Shown piece by piece: positions 6,015-11,964 of a stretch of DNA of 11,964 bases (its first letter is position 1; each line of letters starts with the position of its first letter). A model generated the notes under the pieces. It saw only the letters and a list, made by a program, of their open reading frames with translations. It was not told the DNA's origin and made no database searches. A program made the position numbers and the translations under genes. Source of the stretch: an uncultured Gammaproteobacteria bacterium (lineage in GTDB: Bacteria; Pseudomonadota; Gammaproteobacteria; PS1; Pseudothioglobaceae); the NCBI GenBank assembly GCA_929200175.1, contig CAKMYR010000032.1, positions 1-11,964 of the forward strand. The letters are read 5' to 3'.

Positions 6015-7037
6015 ATGAATAAAAAATATAATGTTGCTGTTGTTGGTGCTACTGGAGCTGTAGGAGAAACAATTATTTCGATTTTAGATCAACGCAACTT
6101 TCCTGTAGACAACCTTTATCCTCTTGCTAGTGCTAATTCTGCTGGTAAAAAAGTGTTTTTTCAAGGCAAAAGCTGGACAGTTCAAGACTTAGATAAATTT
6201 GATTTTTCTCAAGCACAAATAGGCTTATTTTCTGCTGGCGGGAGCATTTCTGAAAAATATGTACCTATAGCTACAGCAAAAAACTGTATTGTTATTGATA
6301 ATACATCACATTTCAGACGCGAAAAAGATATTCCATTAGTAGTACCAGAAGTAAACGAACATGCTATTGCTGATTATAAAAATCATAATATTATTGCCAA
6401 TCCAAACTGTTCAACTATTCAAATGTTAGTAGCTTTAAAACCTATATATGATGCTGTTGGAATTGAAAGAATTAATGTTGCTACTTATCAAGCTGTTTCT
6501 GGCTCTGGGAAAAAAGCAATTGAAGAGCTTACAAAACAAATAACTAGCTTGCTAAACGGCAAGGAAGTTGATGTTTCAGTATATCCTAAGCAAATTGCTT
6601 TTAATGTAATCCCACATATTGATTGTTTTCAAGAAAACAAATACACCAAAGAAGAAATGAAAATAGTATGGGAAACTAAGAAAATTTTTAATGACGAAAA
6701 TATTTTAGTAAACCCAACAGCAGTTAGGGTGCCAGTGATTTATGGACATTCTGAAGCAGTCCATATTGAAACAAAAAATAAAATTAGCGCCAAAGAAGCC
6801 AAAGAACTTTTATCAAAAGCAAATGGCGTTACTGTCATAGATAAATGCGAAGATGGTGGTTATGCAACTCCTTTTGTTGAAGCAACTAATTTTGACAATA
6901 CTTTTGTTAGTCGTATTCGTGAAGATATTTCTCATGAAAAAGGCTTAAACTTATGGGTAGTTTCTGATAATGTTCGTAAAGGTGCAGCACTTAATACAAT
7001 TCAAATTGCAGAAGTTTTAATTAAAAAATACATATGA
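6015..7037 (+). CDS. asd: Aspartate-semialdehyde dehydrogenase
   Basis: Asd reduces beta-aspartyl phosphate to aspartate semialdehyde with NADPH, the branch point to lysine, diaminopimelate (cell wall), threonine and methionine. The 340 residues fit the shorter (USG-1-like/Gram-positive-like) bacterial type. The nucleotide-binding loop GATGAVG is at 11-17. The catalytic cysteine is C132 in ANPNCSTIQ. QAVSGSGKKAIEEL follows at about 159-172, and the general base is H245 in RVPVIYGHSEAVH. The ATG at 6015 places the Rossmann loop at the normal distance from the N-terminus. It is the first gene behind the promoter at 5968-5997 and overlaps hisB by four bases (ATGA). Pairing an aspartate-family gene with two histidine genes looks like operon merging, not one pathway. 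Confidence 0.97.
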   Translation: MNKKYNVAVVGATGAVGETIISILDQRNFPVDNLYPLASANSAGKKVFFQGKSWTVQDLDKFDFSQAQIGLFSAGGSISEKYVPIATAKNCIVIDNTSHFRREKDIPLVVPEVNEHAIADYKNHNIIANPNCSTIQMLVALKPIYDAVGIERINVATYQAVSGSGKKAIEELTKQITSLLNGKEVDVSVYPKQIAFNVIPHIDCFQENKYTKEEMKIVWETKKIFNDENILVNPTAVRVPVIYGHSEAVHIETKNKISAKEAKELLSKANGVTVIDKCEDGGYATPFVEATNFDNTFVSRIREDISHEKGLNLWVVSDNVRKGAALNTIQIAEVLIKKYI

Positions 7038-7615
7038 TTAAAGTATCAAGAGAAACTAAAGAAACTAAAATTAATATTGAACTTAATTTATACGGCAAAG
7101 GTAAAGCTAATATTGATACTGGCGTAGGTTTTTTAGACCATATGCTAGATCAAGTTGCAAGACATAGTCTAATGGATATAAATATTAAGTGTGTTGGGGA
7201 TACTAATATTGACGATCATCATAGCGTTGAAGATATTGGAATAACTTTAGGTCAAGCATTCAATAAATCTATAGGCGATAAAAAAGGCTTAACCCGCTAT
7301 GGATGTAGTTATGTTCCGTTAGATGAATCATTATCTAGGGTTGTGGTAGATCTTTCTGGTCGTCCTTGTTTGGTATTAAATGTAACCTTTGTACGTGCTA
7401 TGATTGGAAAATTTGACGTAGATCTTGTTCGTGAATTTTTTCAAGGATTTGTCAACCATGCTTTGATTGGCTTACATATTGATAATTTACGCGGGATAAA
7501 TGCTCATCACCAAGCAGAAACTATTTTTAAAGCCTTTGGTAGGGCGATAAAAATGTCTATAACAATAGATCACCAACAAAAAGATATAATTCCATCTACA
7601 AAAGGCGTACTTTAG
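7034..7615 (+). CDS. hisB: Imidazoleglycerol-phosphate dehydratase, monofunctional (HisB)
   Basis: HisB dehydrates imidazole glycerol phosphate to imidazole acetol phosphate, the step just before HisC. It works as a 24-mer with manganese sites. The 193 residues correspond only to the dehydratase; the N-terminal histidinol-phosphatase domain fused in E. coli HisB is absent, so another phosphatase must supply that step. Metal-binding motifs are FLDHML (33-38; H36), DDHHSVED (60-67), NHALIGLHID (141-150) and NAHHQAE (156-162). The C-terminus PSTKGVL is typical. It begins within the asd stop (ATGA), implying coupled translation, and is followed 6 bases later by hisH. Confidence 0.97.
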   Translation: MIKVSRETKETKINIELNLYGKGKANIDTGVGFLDHMLDQVARHSLMDINIKCVGDTNIDDHHSVEDIGITLGQAFNKSIGDKKGLTRYGCSYVPLDESLSRVVVDLSGRPCLVLNVTFVRAMIGKFDVDLVREFFQGFVNHALIGLHIDNLRGINAHHQAETIFKAFGRAIKMSITIDHQQKDIIPSTKGVL

Positions 7616-7621
7616 AGCTGC

Positions 7622-8239
7622 ATGCAAACTATTGCAATTATTAATTATGGCATGGGCAATGTACATTCAGTAAAAAAAGCGTTGCAATATGTTGCCCCTA
7701 ATGATAATGTTATTGTAACTAACATAAGTACAGATATAGATAATGCAGATCGCATAGTATTTCCCGGACAAGGCTCTATGGATGGCTCTATTAAAGCCCT
7801 TGAAAAATTTAACTTAATTGATACTATAAAGCTTAATTCTGCCAACAAGCCATTTTTAGGAATATGTGTAGGTTTGCAATTATTATTTGACCATAGTGAA
7901 GAAAATCAAGGAACAAAGGGGCTTTCAATTATATCAGGCAAGGTTGTTCGTTTCACTAACAATAATATAAAAATACCTCATATGGGATGGAATGTAGTTA
8001 AACAAGTAAAAAATCATTATCTGTGGAACAATATTAACGACAACTCATATTTTTATAGCGTCCATAGTTATTATGTTAAGGAAAATAATTCTGATATTGT
8101 ATTTGGCAAAATTAATTATGGCATTGACTTCACTGCTGCCATAGCTAAAAATAATATTTTTGCCGTACAATTCCATCCAGAAAAATCTAAAAATGACGGA
8201 CTACAACTATTAACTAATTTTGTTAATTGGAAACCTTAA
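7622..8239 (+). CDS. hisH: Imidazole glycerol phosphate synthase, glutaminase subunit (HisH)
   Basis: HisH is the class I glutamine amidotransferase subunit that passes ammonia to HisF, making imidazole glycerol phosphate and AICAR. The 205 residues contain the substrate loop VFPGQGSM (46-53), the nucleophile C82 in LGICVGLQLLF, PHMGWN (119-124), HSYYV (148-152) and the triad partners H185 and E187 in AVQFHPEKS. The length is normal. hisA and hisF, which often follow hisH, do not: the next gene is nth on the other strand. HisF must therefore be encoded elsewhere, or the operon has been broken up. The start ATG is 6 bases after the hisB stop. Confidence 0.96.
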   Translation: MQTIAIINYGMGNVHSVKKALQYVAPNDNVIVTNISTDIDNADRIVFPGQGSMDGSIKALEKFNLIDTIKLNSANKPFLGICVGLQLLFDHSEENQGTKGLSIISGKVVRFTNNNIKIPHMGWNVVKQVKNHYLWNNINDNSYFYSVHSYYVKENNSDIVFGKINYGIDFTAAIAKNNIFAVQFHPEKSKNDGLQLLTNFVNWKP

Positions 8240-8281
8240 ATAATTATAATTTTGCTTTAATACAACAAAAAATCTCAAGTC

Positions 8282-8322
8282 TTAAGTTATATAGAAAATA
8301 ATTTATTTAGTTTGTAACTTAA
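8282..8322. terminator. Possible weak bidirectional terminator hairpin between hisH and nth
   Basis: TTAAGTTA (8282-8289) and TAACTTAA (8315-8322) are inverted repeats with a 25-base AT-rich loop, in the 79-base gap between the convergent hisH and nth genes. The right arm runs into the nth stop codon. The stem has only one G-C pair and the loop is long, so it is a poor intrinsic terminator; nothing better is visible in the gap. Confidence 0.2.
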
Positions 8323-8957
8323 ACAGATAATGCCTTTTCTTCGTATTCACACAAATCAAGTAAAATACAGCTTTCACATAAAGGCAATCTAGATTTGCAA
8401 GTATAACGACCATGTAAAATCATCAAATGATGAGCTGGGACTTTAAATTTATCTGGAATGAACTTAACTAGCTTTTTCTCTACTTCTAAAACTGTTTTTC
8501 CCGAAGCAATAGCTGTACGATTAGCAACCCGATAAATATGAGTATCAACAGCAATAGTTGGATGCCCAAAAGCTGTGTTTAATACTACATTTGCAGTTTT
8601 ACGACCGACACCTGGAAGGGCTTCTAATTCTTTACGAGTTTCAGGTAATTTTGAATCGTATTTTTCAATCAAAATCTTACAGGTTTGTATAATATGTTTA
8701 GCTTTTGAATTAAAAAGACCTATACTTTTAATTATATCTCTTAACTTGTCTTCTCCCAGACTTAAAATTGATTCTGGAGTATTAGCAATTTTGAATAACT
8801 TGTCGGTAACATCATTAACGCTTTTATCTGTAGCTTGAGCAGATAGTGTAACCGCTACTAGCAATTCAAAAGAATTAGAGTGATTTAATTCAGTAGTTGG
8901 ATTAGGGGTTTTTTTTAATAATCTACTAAAAATTTCTTCTCGTTTTTCTGAATTCAT
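8319..8957 (-). CDS. nth: Endonuclease III (DNA glycosylase / AP lyase)
   Basis: Nth removes oxidised pyrimidines from DNA and nicks the abasic site, starting base excision repair. The 212 residues match E. coli Nth (211) almost position for position. The helix-hairpin-helix LPGVGRKTAN (114-123) carries the catalytic lysine K120, and VDTH (137-140) carries D138. The 4Fe-4S cluster cysteines are C187, C194, C197 and C203 (C-x6-C-x2-C-x5-C). The start ATG leaves these residues at standard numbering. It lies 51 bases downstream of sbcB on the same strand but has a good promoter of its own. A run of eight A's (coding strand; 8909-8916) sits near the 5' end. Confidence 0.97.
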   Translation of the reverse strand: MNSEKREEIFSRLLKKTPNPTTELNHSNSFELLVAVTLSAQATDKSVNDVTDKLFKIANTPESILSLGEDKLRDIIKSIGLFNSKAKHIIQTCKILIEKYDSKLPETRKELEALPGVGRKTANVVLNTAFGHPTIAVDTHIYRVANRTAIASGKTVLEVEKKLVKFIPDKFKVPAHHLMILHGRYTCKSRLPLCESCILLDLCEYEEKALSV

Positions 8958-8983
8958 AACTTTAAAAATATAAAAAAGGTAGA

Positions 8984-9012
8984 ATTATACACTATTACAG
9001 CATAACTATCAA
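8984..9012 (-). promoter_or_regulatory. Sigma-70-like promoter of nth overlapping the sbcB stop codon
   Basis: On the minus strand, TTGATA (9012-9007) and TATAAT (8989-8984) are exactly 17 bases apart: a consensus -10 and a one-mismatch -35. Transcription would start near 8977, about 20 bases before the nth ATG. The TGA inside the -35 hexamer is the sbcB stop codon (9011-9009). This is the best promoter match I see in the window. Confidence 0.65.
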
Positions 9013-10433
9013 GATATAGTTTTCATCAAAGACTTGCCATAACTTTCTATCTTTTTTATCAAATCAAGTTTATCTGGATATTTTTTACGCATTTCACGAA
9101 TAATTTTATTGTACTTATCAATTGAAATATAACTATTTTCTCCATTTATTATTCTGGCTTTTATTAGTTTTGTCCATTCTTTTTGCTCTTTTTGGCTTAA
9201 AGCATCAGGATAGTTTCTAGCCTTGAAATTTATAAATAATTTTTTAAGTCTTTCATCTTTAAATTGCGGATTAAACTCTTTTAATTCATCAACAGATAAA
9301 TTGTGTATTTTGTTACAAATAAATCTATCTTTATCACTTATAAATCCAGAATATAAAGATTGATCTACATCACTATAGGACATAGTTTTTTCATCAGAAT
9401 ATAACTCTTGAACTATTTTTGTTATTTTATGTTTGTTTTCTTTAATAAAATCTAAGTGCTGGGTACATTTATCTGAATTTATTTGTAATTGCTCAAAAAT
9501 TTTAGGCTCAAATTTAAAAGCATTATTTACAAACATAGGGCTTTTATTAAAGATTAATTCTTTAATTTCTAAACGCTTGGTATTTTCTTCTAAATCTTCT
9601 TTTTTAGTAAAAAGTAATTGTTTTAGCTTTTCAATTGGCAAATCCAACAAAATAGCTGGATCTTGATCAAGATTAAAAACAATAGCCCTATCTTTATATT
9701 TAGGATGGTAAGCCAAAGCAGTGACAAGTCTAGTACAAGATAGTTCTGACTTATATTTACTTGAAGTATGAAACATAGGAGCAAATAATCTTAATTGGTT
9801 TTTCACTGTTTGTTTTTTTCTTAAACTAAAAGCATAATCAAATAATCTAGGCTGTTTTGTTTTTATTATTTTTGCAATAGCAATAGTAGCTTTAACATCA
9901 GATAAAGCATCATGAGCATCACTGTGCTCAATATTATTTGCCAAAGAAAGTTTATCTAGTTTAAAAACTGGAGCTTTATTTTCGTTATAAACCCAATTAA
10001 GACTAGAATCTTTTTTAAATGCATAACACATCCGAACAAGATCAATAATATCCCAACGAGTATTATTGTTTTTCCAAGCCCAACCATAAGGATCAATAAA
10101 ATTTCTATACAATGTATGGCGGGTAAATTCATCATCAAAACGAATAGAGTTATAACCAACTATACAGGTATTTGCTACTGAAAATTTATTATGAATCTGT
10201 TTTATAAATTCATATTCAATCAAGCCTTTTTTTTCACAAAATTGTGGAGTTATGCCAGTTAAAATACAAGCTTGTGGCGATGGAAGGCAGTCATAAGTAG
10301 GCTTGCAATAAATTTTGTATTCATCAATTATATTAAGATCTTTATCGGTAGTAATTCCACCGAACTGGCTAATTCTATCAATAATAGGCAAGACCCCAAA
10401 AGTCTCATAATCGTACCAAAAATAAGTTTGCAT
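9009..10433 (-). CDS. sbcB: Exodeoxyribonuclease I (SbcB)
   Basis: SbcB (ExoI) is a processive 3'-5' exonuclease on single-stranded DNA, used in mismatch repair and recombination. The 474 residues match E. coli ExoI (475) end to end. The DEDDh catalytic set is complete: D8 and E10 in YDYETFG, D101 in SIRFDDE, H174 and D179 in EHSDAHDALSDV. QPRLFDYAFSLRK follows at about 194-206, and the C-terminal ExoI-specific helical region has LYSGF, KLFINFKARNYP and related blocks. It starts seven residues later than E. coli ExoI, at an ATG just ahead of the catalytic DYE block. It is divergent from tusA over 143 bases; I could not settle on its promoter because several TATAAT-like boxes lie at 10462-10481 without a clear -35. 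Confidence 0.96.
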   Translation of the reverse strand: MQTYFWYDYETFGVLPIIDRISQFGGITTDKDLNIIDEYKIYCKPTYDCLPSPQACILTGITPQFCEKKGLIEYEFIKQIHNKFSVANTCIVGYNSIRFDDEFTRHTLYRNFIDPYGWAWKNNNTRWDIIDLVRMCYAFKKDSSLNWVYNENKAPVFKLDKLSLANNIEHSDAHDALSDVKATIAIAKIIKTKQPRLFDYAFSLRKKQTVKNQLRLFAPMFHTSSKYKSELSCTRLVTALAYHPKYKDRAIVFNLDQDPAILLDLPIEKLKQLLFTKKEDLEENTKRLEIKELIFNKSPMFVNNAFKFEPKIFEQLQINSDKCTQHLDFIKENKHKITKIVQELYSDEKTMSYSDVDQSLYSGFISDKDRFICNKIHNLSVDELKEFNPQFKDERLKKLFINFKARNYPDALSQKEQKEWTKLIKARIINGENSYISIDKYNKIIREMRKKYPDKLDLIKKIESYGKSLMKTIS

Positions 10434-10576
10434 TTTTTAACAGAAAAATTAATAATATTTAATTATAAAAAAATTATTATATATACAAAATAAGTTAAAA
10501 AATTATTAATATATTTTGATGAATTAAATTTAACCTTTTATATTGTAGTAAAATTATTTTAAATGTAAAAAACCAA
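10434..10576. other. Divergent AT-rich intergenic region, sbcB / tusA
   Basis: This 143-base region is almost entirely A and T. It must carry promoters for both flanking operons. The tusA side has a readable promoter (10516-10544). The sbcB side has two minus-strand TATAAT boxes (10467-10462 and 10481-10476), neither with a good -35. I see no open reading frame of its own, no RNA gene and no strong hairpin. Confidence 0.5.
10516..10544 (+). promoter_or_regulatory. Candidate sigma-70 promoter of tusA-dsrE2
   Basis: TTGATG (10516-10521) and TATATT (10539-10544) are 17 bases apart. Transcription would start near 10551, about 26 bases before the tusA ATG. No Shine-Dalgarno is visible in the leader. 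In such AT-rich DNA, chance matches are frequent. Confidence 0.45.
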
Positions 10577-10801
10577 ATGATTGAAAAAACTCTAGACACA
10601 TCTGGACTAAATTGTCCTTTACCAATTTTAAAGACCAAACAGGCTTTAAATAATATGAAAACTAATCAAAAATTAAAACTTATTGCAACTGATCCGGGCT
10701 CAGTAAAAGATGTAGAAGCTTTTTGCACACAAACTGGAAATAAATTAATTGAAAATAAATATAGTGAAAATAAATATATTTTCATAATTGAAAAACAATG
10801 A
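10577..10801 (+). CDS. tusA: Sulfur carrier protein TusA
   Basis: TusA-family proteins are small cytoplasmic sulfur carriers that hold persulfide on one cysteine. In E. coli TusA feeds tRNA thiolation; in sulfur oxidisers it passes sulfane sulfur between rhodanese, DsrE2, DsrEFH and the oxidation machinery. The 74 residues show the family CPxP motif early (LNCPLPILKTK, active C13), then LIATDPGSVKDVEAFC (35-50), with a second cysteine at C50 and the TGNKL block after it. The length is typical (70-80). Four-base overlap with dsrE2 (ATGA) argues for coupled synthesis and for the sulfur-oxidation role rather than only tRNA modification, although one TusA could serve both. No rhodanese gene adjoins. 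Confidence 0.94.
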   Translation: MIEKTLDTSGLNCPLPILKTKQALNNMKTNQKLKLIATDPGSVKDVEAFCTQTGNKLIENKYSENKYIFIIEKQ

Positions 10802-11316
10802 AAAAAATAAATAACAACATGACTATTATTGCCACTAAAGGCACTCTTGATTGGGCTTATCCTCCTTTTATTCTTGCATCTACAGGAATAGCTATGGATA
10901 AAAAAGTAGCAATTTTTTTTACTTTTTATGGGCTTAATCTTTTGTTAAAAGATTTATCAAAATTGAAAGTAAGTCCAATTGGAAATCCAAATATGCCTAT
11001 GAAAATGCCCTTTGGCCCAAAATGGTTACAAAAAATTAATTTTGGACCAAAAATCCCAAATATTTTATGGAATATTCCTTTTGCTGATAATTTTACAACT
11101 TACATGATGAAAAAAACTATGGCTAAAAATGGTGTTGCTAAAATTGAAGATTTACGTACTATATGCCAAGATTCTGGAGTAAAACTCATAGCTTGTGAGA
11201 TGACAATTGGTGTTTTTGGGTATGAAAGAGAAGATTTTATTGAAGGTATAGAATTTGGCGGCGCTGCTACTTATTTTTCAGAAGCAGCAGAGGCGGATCA
11301 TCATTTATATATATAA
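10798..11316 (+). CDS. dsrE2: DsrE2-like protein (DsrE/peroxiredoxin-like family), partner of TusA
   Basis: A 172-residue protein of the DsrE/DsrF-like superfamily (COG2210 type). In sulfur oxidisers such as Allochromatium vinosum, DsrE2 is encoded with TusA and a rhodanese and takes part in persulfide transfer, probably at the membrane. Visible here are TIIATKGTLDWAYPP (9-23), a hydrophobic KVAIFFTFYGLNLLL (36-50), a Pro/Met-rich insert (about 60-95, GNPNMPMKMPFG), then DLRTICQDSGVKLIACEMTIGVFGYE with cysteines C123 and C133, and a C-terminal FGGAATYFSEAAEADHHLYI. C133 is in the position of the conserved family cysteine (LIAC); which cysteine carries persulfide is not tested. The ATG at 10798 overlaps the tusA stop; Met8 (10819) is a plausible alternative start because homology begins there. 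The gene ends 4 bases from the convergent HAD gene. Confidence 0.86.
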   Translation: MKKINNNMTIIATKGTLDWAYPPFILASTGIAMDKKVAIFFTFYGLNLLLKDLSKLKVSPIGNPNMPMKMPFGPKWLQKINFGPKIPNILWNIPFADNFTTYMMKKTMAKNGVAKIEDLRTICQDSGVKLIACEMTIGVFGYEREDFIEGIEFGGAATYFSEAAEADHHLYI

Positions 11317-11320
11317 CTGA

Positions 11321-11964
11321 TTAATCCCAATCAAAGCTACGCCATTTTCTTTTTCTAGCAATATCTTTTAGCTTTTCATCTCCATTGATAACAACAGGGT
11401 TATCAACAAATTCTAACATTGGCAGGTCATTAATAGAATCTGAATAAAAAGTTGAATTTTTCATGCTTAATTTAGTCTTTTCTAACCATCTATTAAGGTG
11501 AGTGATTTTGTTATGCTGAAAACATGGTTCGCCACAAATTTTACCAGTATAACGATCATTTTTTATTTCTAGCTCTGTAGCTAATAAATTATCAATTCCA
11601 TACATACTAACAATAGGTCTAGCTATAAAGCTATTTGTTGCTGTTATAACTAATAAAGTATCTTTATTTTTTTTATGATTATCGACAACATCTTTAGCTT
11701 TTTGCGAAAATATTTTATTAATTTTTAATTGCATAAAATCATGTTGCCAAGCTCTTAAAGTCGACATAGTATTTAAAGATAAAGGTTGAAGACAAAATTC
11801 TAAATATTCATAAATATCTAATCTACCTTTATCATATTCATTAAAAAAGTAACGATTTTTATCTTTGTAAGTTTTAGTGTCAACAGCTCCAATTTCGGTT
11901 AAAAATTCACCCCATAAAAAATCGCTATCTTTGCTTATTAAAGTTCTATCTAAATCAAATATTG
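11321..11964 (-). CDS. HAD-superfamily IB (SerB/CicA-like) phosphatase, 5' end cut by window end
   Basis: The visible 213 codons are open to the edge of the window. HAD motif I, FDLDRTLISKDSD, lies at visible residues 2-14 (bases near 11920-11960), so the Met at 11767 is internal and the true start is just beyond the window. Motif II is VITATN (about 105-110), the motif III lysine is in QHNKITHLNRW (K152), and motif IV is YSDSINDLPML (about 173-183), with Tyr-Ser-Asp-Ser in place of Gly-Asp-Ser, as in the HAD-IB hypothetical subfamily related to Caulobacter CicA. These are cytoplasmic phosphomonoesterases of mostly unknown substrate. Phosphoserine phosphatase, or the histidinol-phosphate phosphatase missing from HisB here, are possible but unproven roles. 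It converges on dsrE2 with a 4-base gap and no room for a separate terminator. Confidence 0.88.
   Translation of the reverse strand, partial: IFDLDRTLISKDSDFLWGEFLTEIGAVDTKTYKDKNRYFFNEYDKGRLDIYEYLEFCLQPLSLNTMSTLRAWQHDFMQLKINKIFSQKAKDVVDNHKKNKDTLLVITATNSFIARPIVSMYGIDNLLATELEIKNDRYTGKICGEPCFQHNKITHLNRWLEKTKLSMKNSTFYSDSINDLPMLEFVDNPVVINGDEKLKDIARKRKWRSFDWD

Noticed and set aside
9956..10159. Second minus-strand frame inside sbcB with hydrophobic translation
   Set aside because: It is an alternative frame of sbcB covering the conserved exonuclease motifs; the hydrophobicity comes from T-rich codons.
1..11964. Mobile element, CRISPR array, prophage, toxin-antitoxin or defence system
   Set aside because: All long frames are recognised housekeeping or sulfur-transfer genes. 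I saw no transposase, integrase, spaced direct repeats or terminal inverted repeats.
1..11964. tRNA or rRNA genes
   Set aside because: Intergenic gaps are short and AT-rich and contain no GC-rich cloverleaf or TTCGA-type T-arm.

Overview
This is a gene-dense, very AT-rich window (about 30% GC by eye). It carries 15 protein-coding genes, two of them cut by the window edges, with no stretch over 150 bases left without a gene. The proteins look gammaproteobacterial: SbcB, the YbgI form of NIF3, Nth with E. coli-like residue numbering, PlsY divergent from FolB as in enterics, and the gamma-type short ThiD and HisC. Together with a tusA-dsrE2 sulfur-transfer pair and the low GC, this suggests a sulfur-oxidising gammaproteobacterium of the SUP05/Thioglobaceae kind, which includes free-living marine cells and the symbionts of vesicomyid clams and Bathymodiolus mussels. 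That placement is inference: no rRNA gene or dsrAB/sox locus is in the window.

Layout. (1) 1-1292, plus strand: the 3' end of accD, then ispH from a GTG start. (2) 1318-1893, minus strand: plsY, convergent with ispH and divergent from folBK across 31 bases. (3) 1925-5909, plus strand: a compact operon of a fused folB-folK gene, dsbA, thiD, hisC and the NIF3/ybgI gene, with gaps or overlaps of +7, 0, -1 and -11 bases. (4) 5910-6014: an intergenic region with a good sigma-70-like promoter for asd-hisB-hisH (6015-8239). (5) 8319-10433, minus strand: sbcB, then nth, where nth appears to have its own promoter whose -35 element overlaps the sbcB stop codon. (6) 10434-10576: a divergent AT-rich intergenic region with a candidate promoter for tusA-dsrE2 (10577-11316), two genes that overlap by ATGA. 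(7) 11321 to the end, minus strand: a HAD-IB phosphatase-like gene cut at its 5' end, convergent with dsrE2 and only 4 bases away.

How the genes work together. Most are housekeeping biosynthesis: malonyl-CoA (accD), isoprenoids (ispH), phospholipid (plsY), folate (folBK), thiamine (thiD), histidine (hisC, hisB, hisH, split over two operons), and the aspartate family (asd). Periplasmic disulfides (dsbA) and DNA repair (nth, sbcB) are also present. The clearest lifestyle marker is tusA-dsrE2, a cytoplasmic sulfur-trafficking module of sulfur oxidisers, here without an adjoining rhodanese gene. I see no RNA gene, mobile element, CRISPR array or phage gene. I also find no clearly new system; the most notable items are the FolB-FolK fusion, the rhodanese-less tusA-dsrE2 pair, altered motifs in PlsY, FolK and ThiD, and the extreme compaction of the operons.
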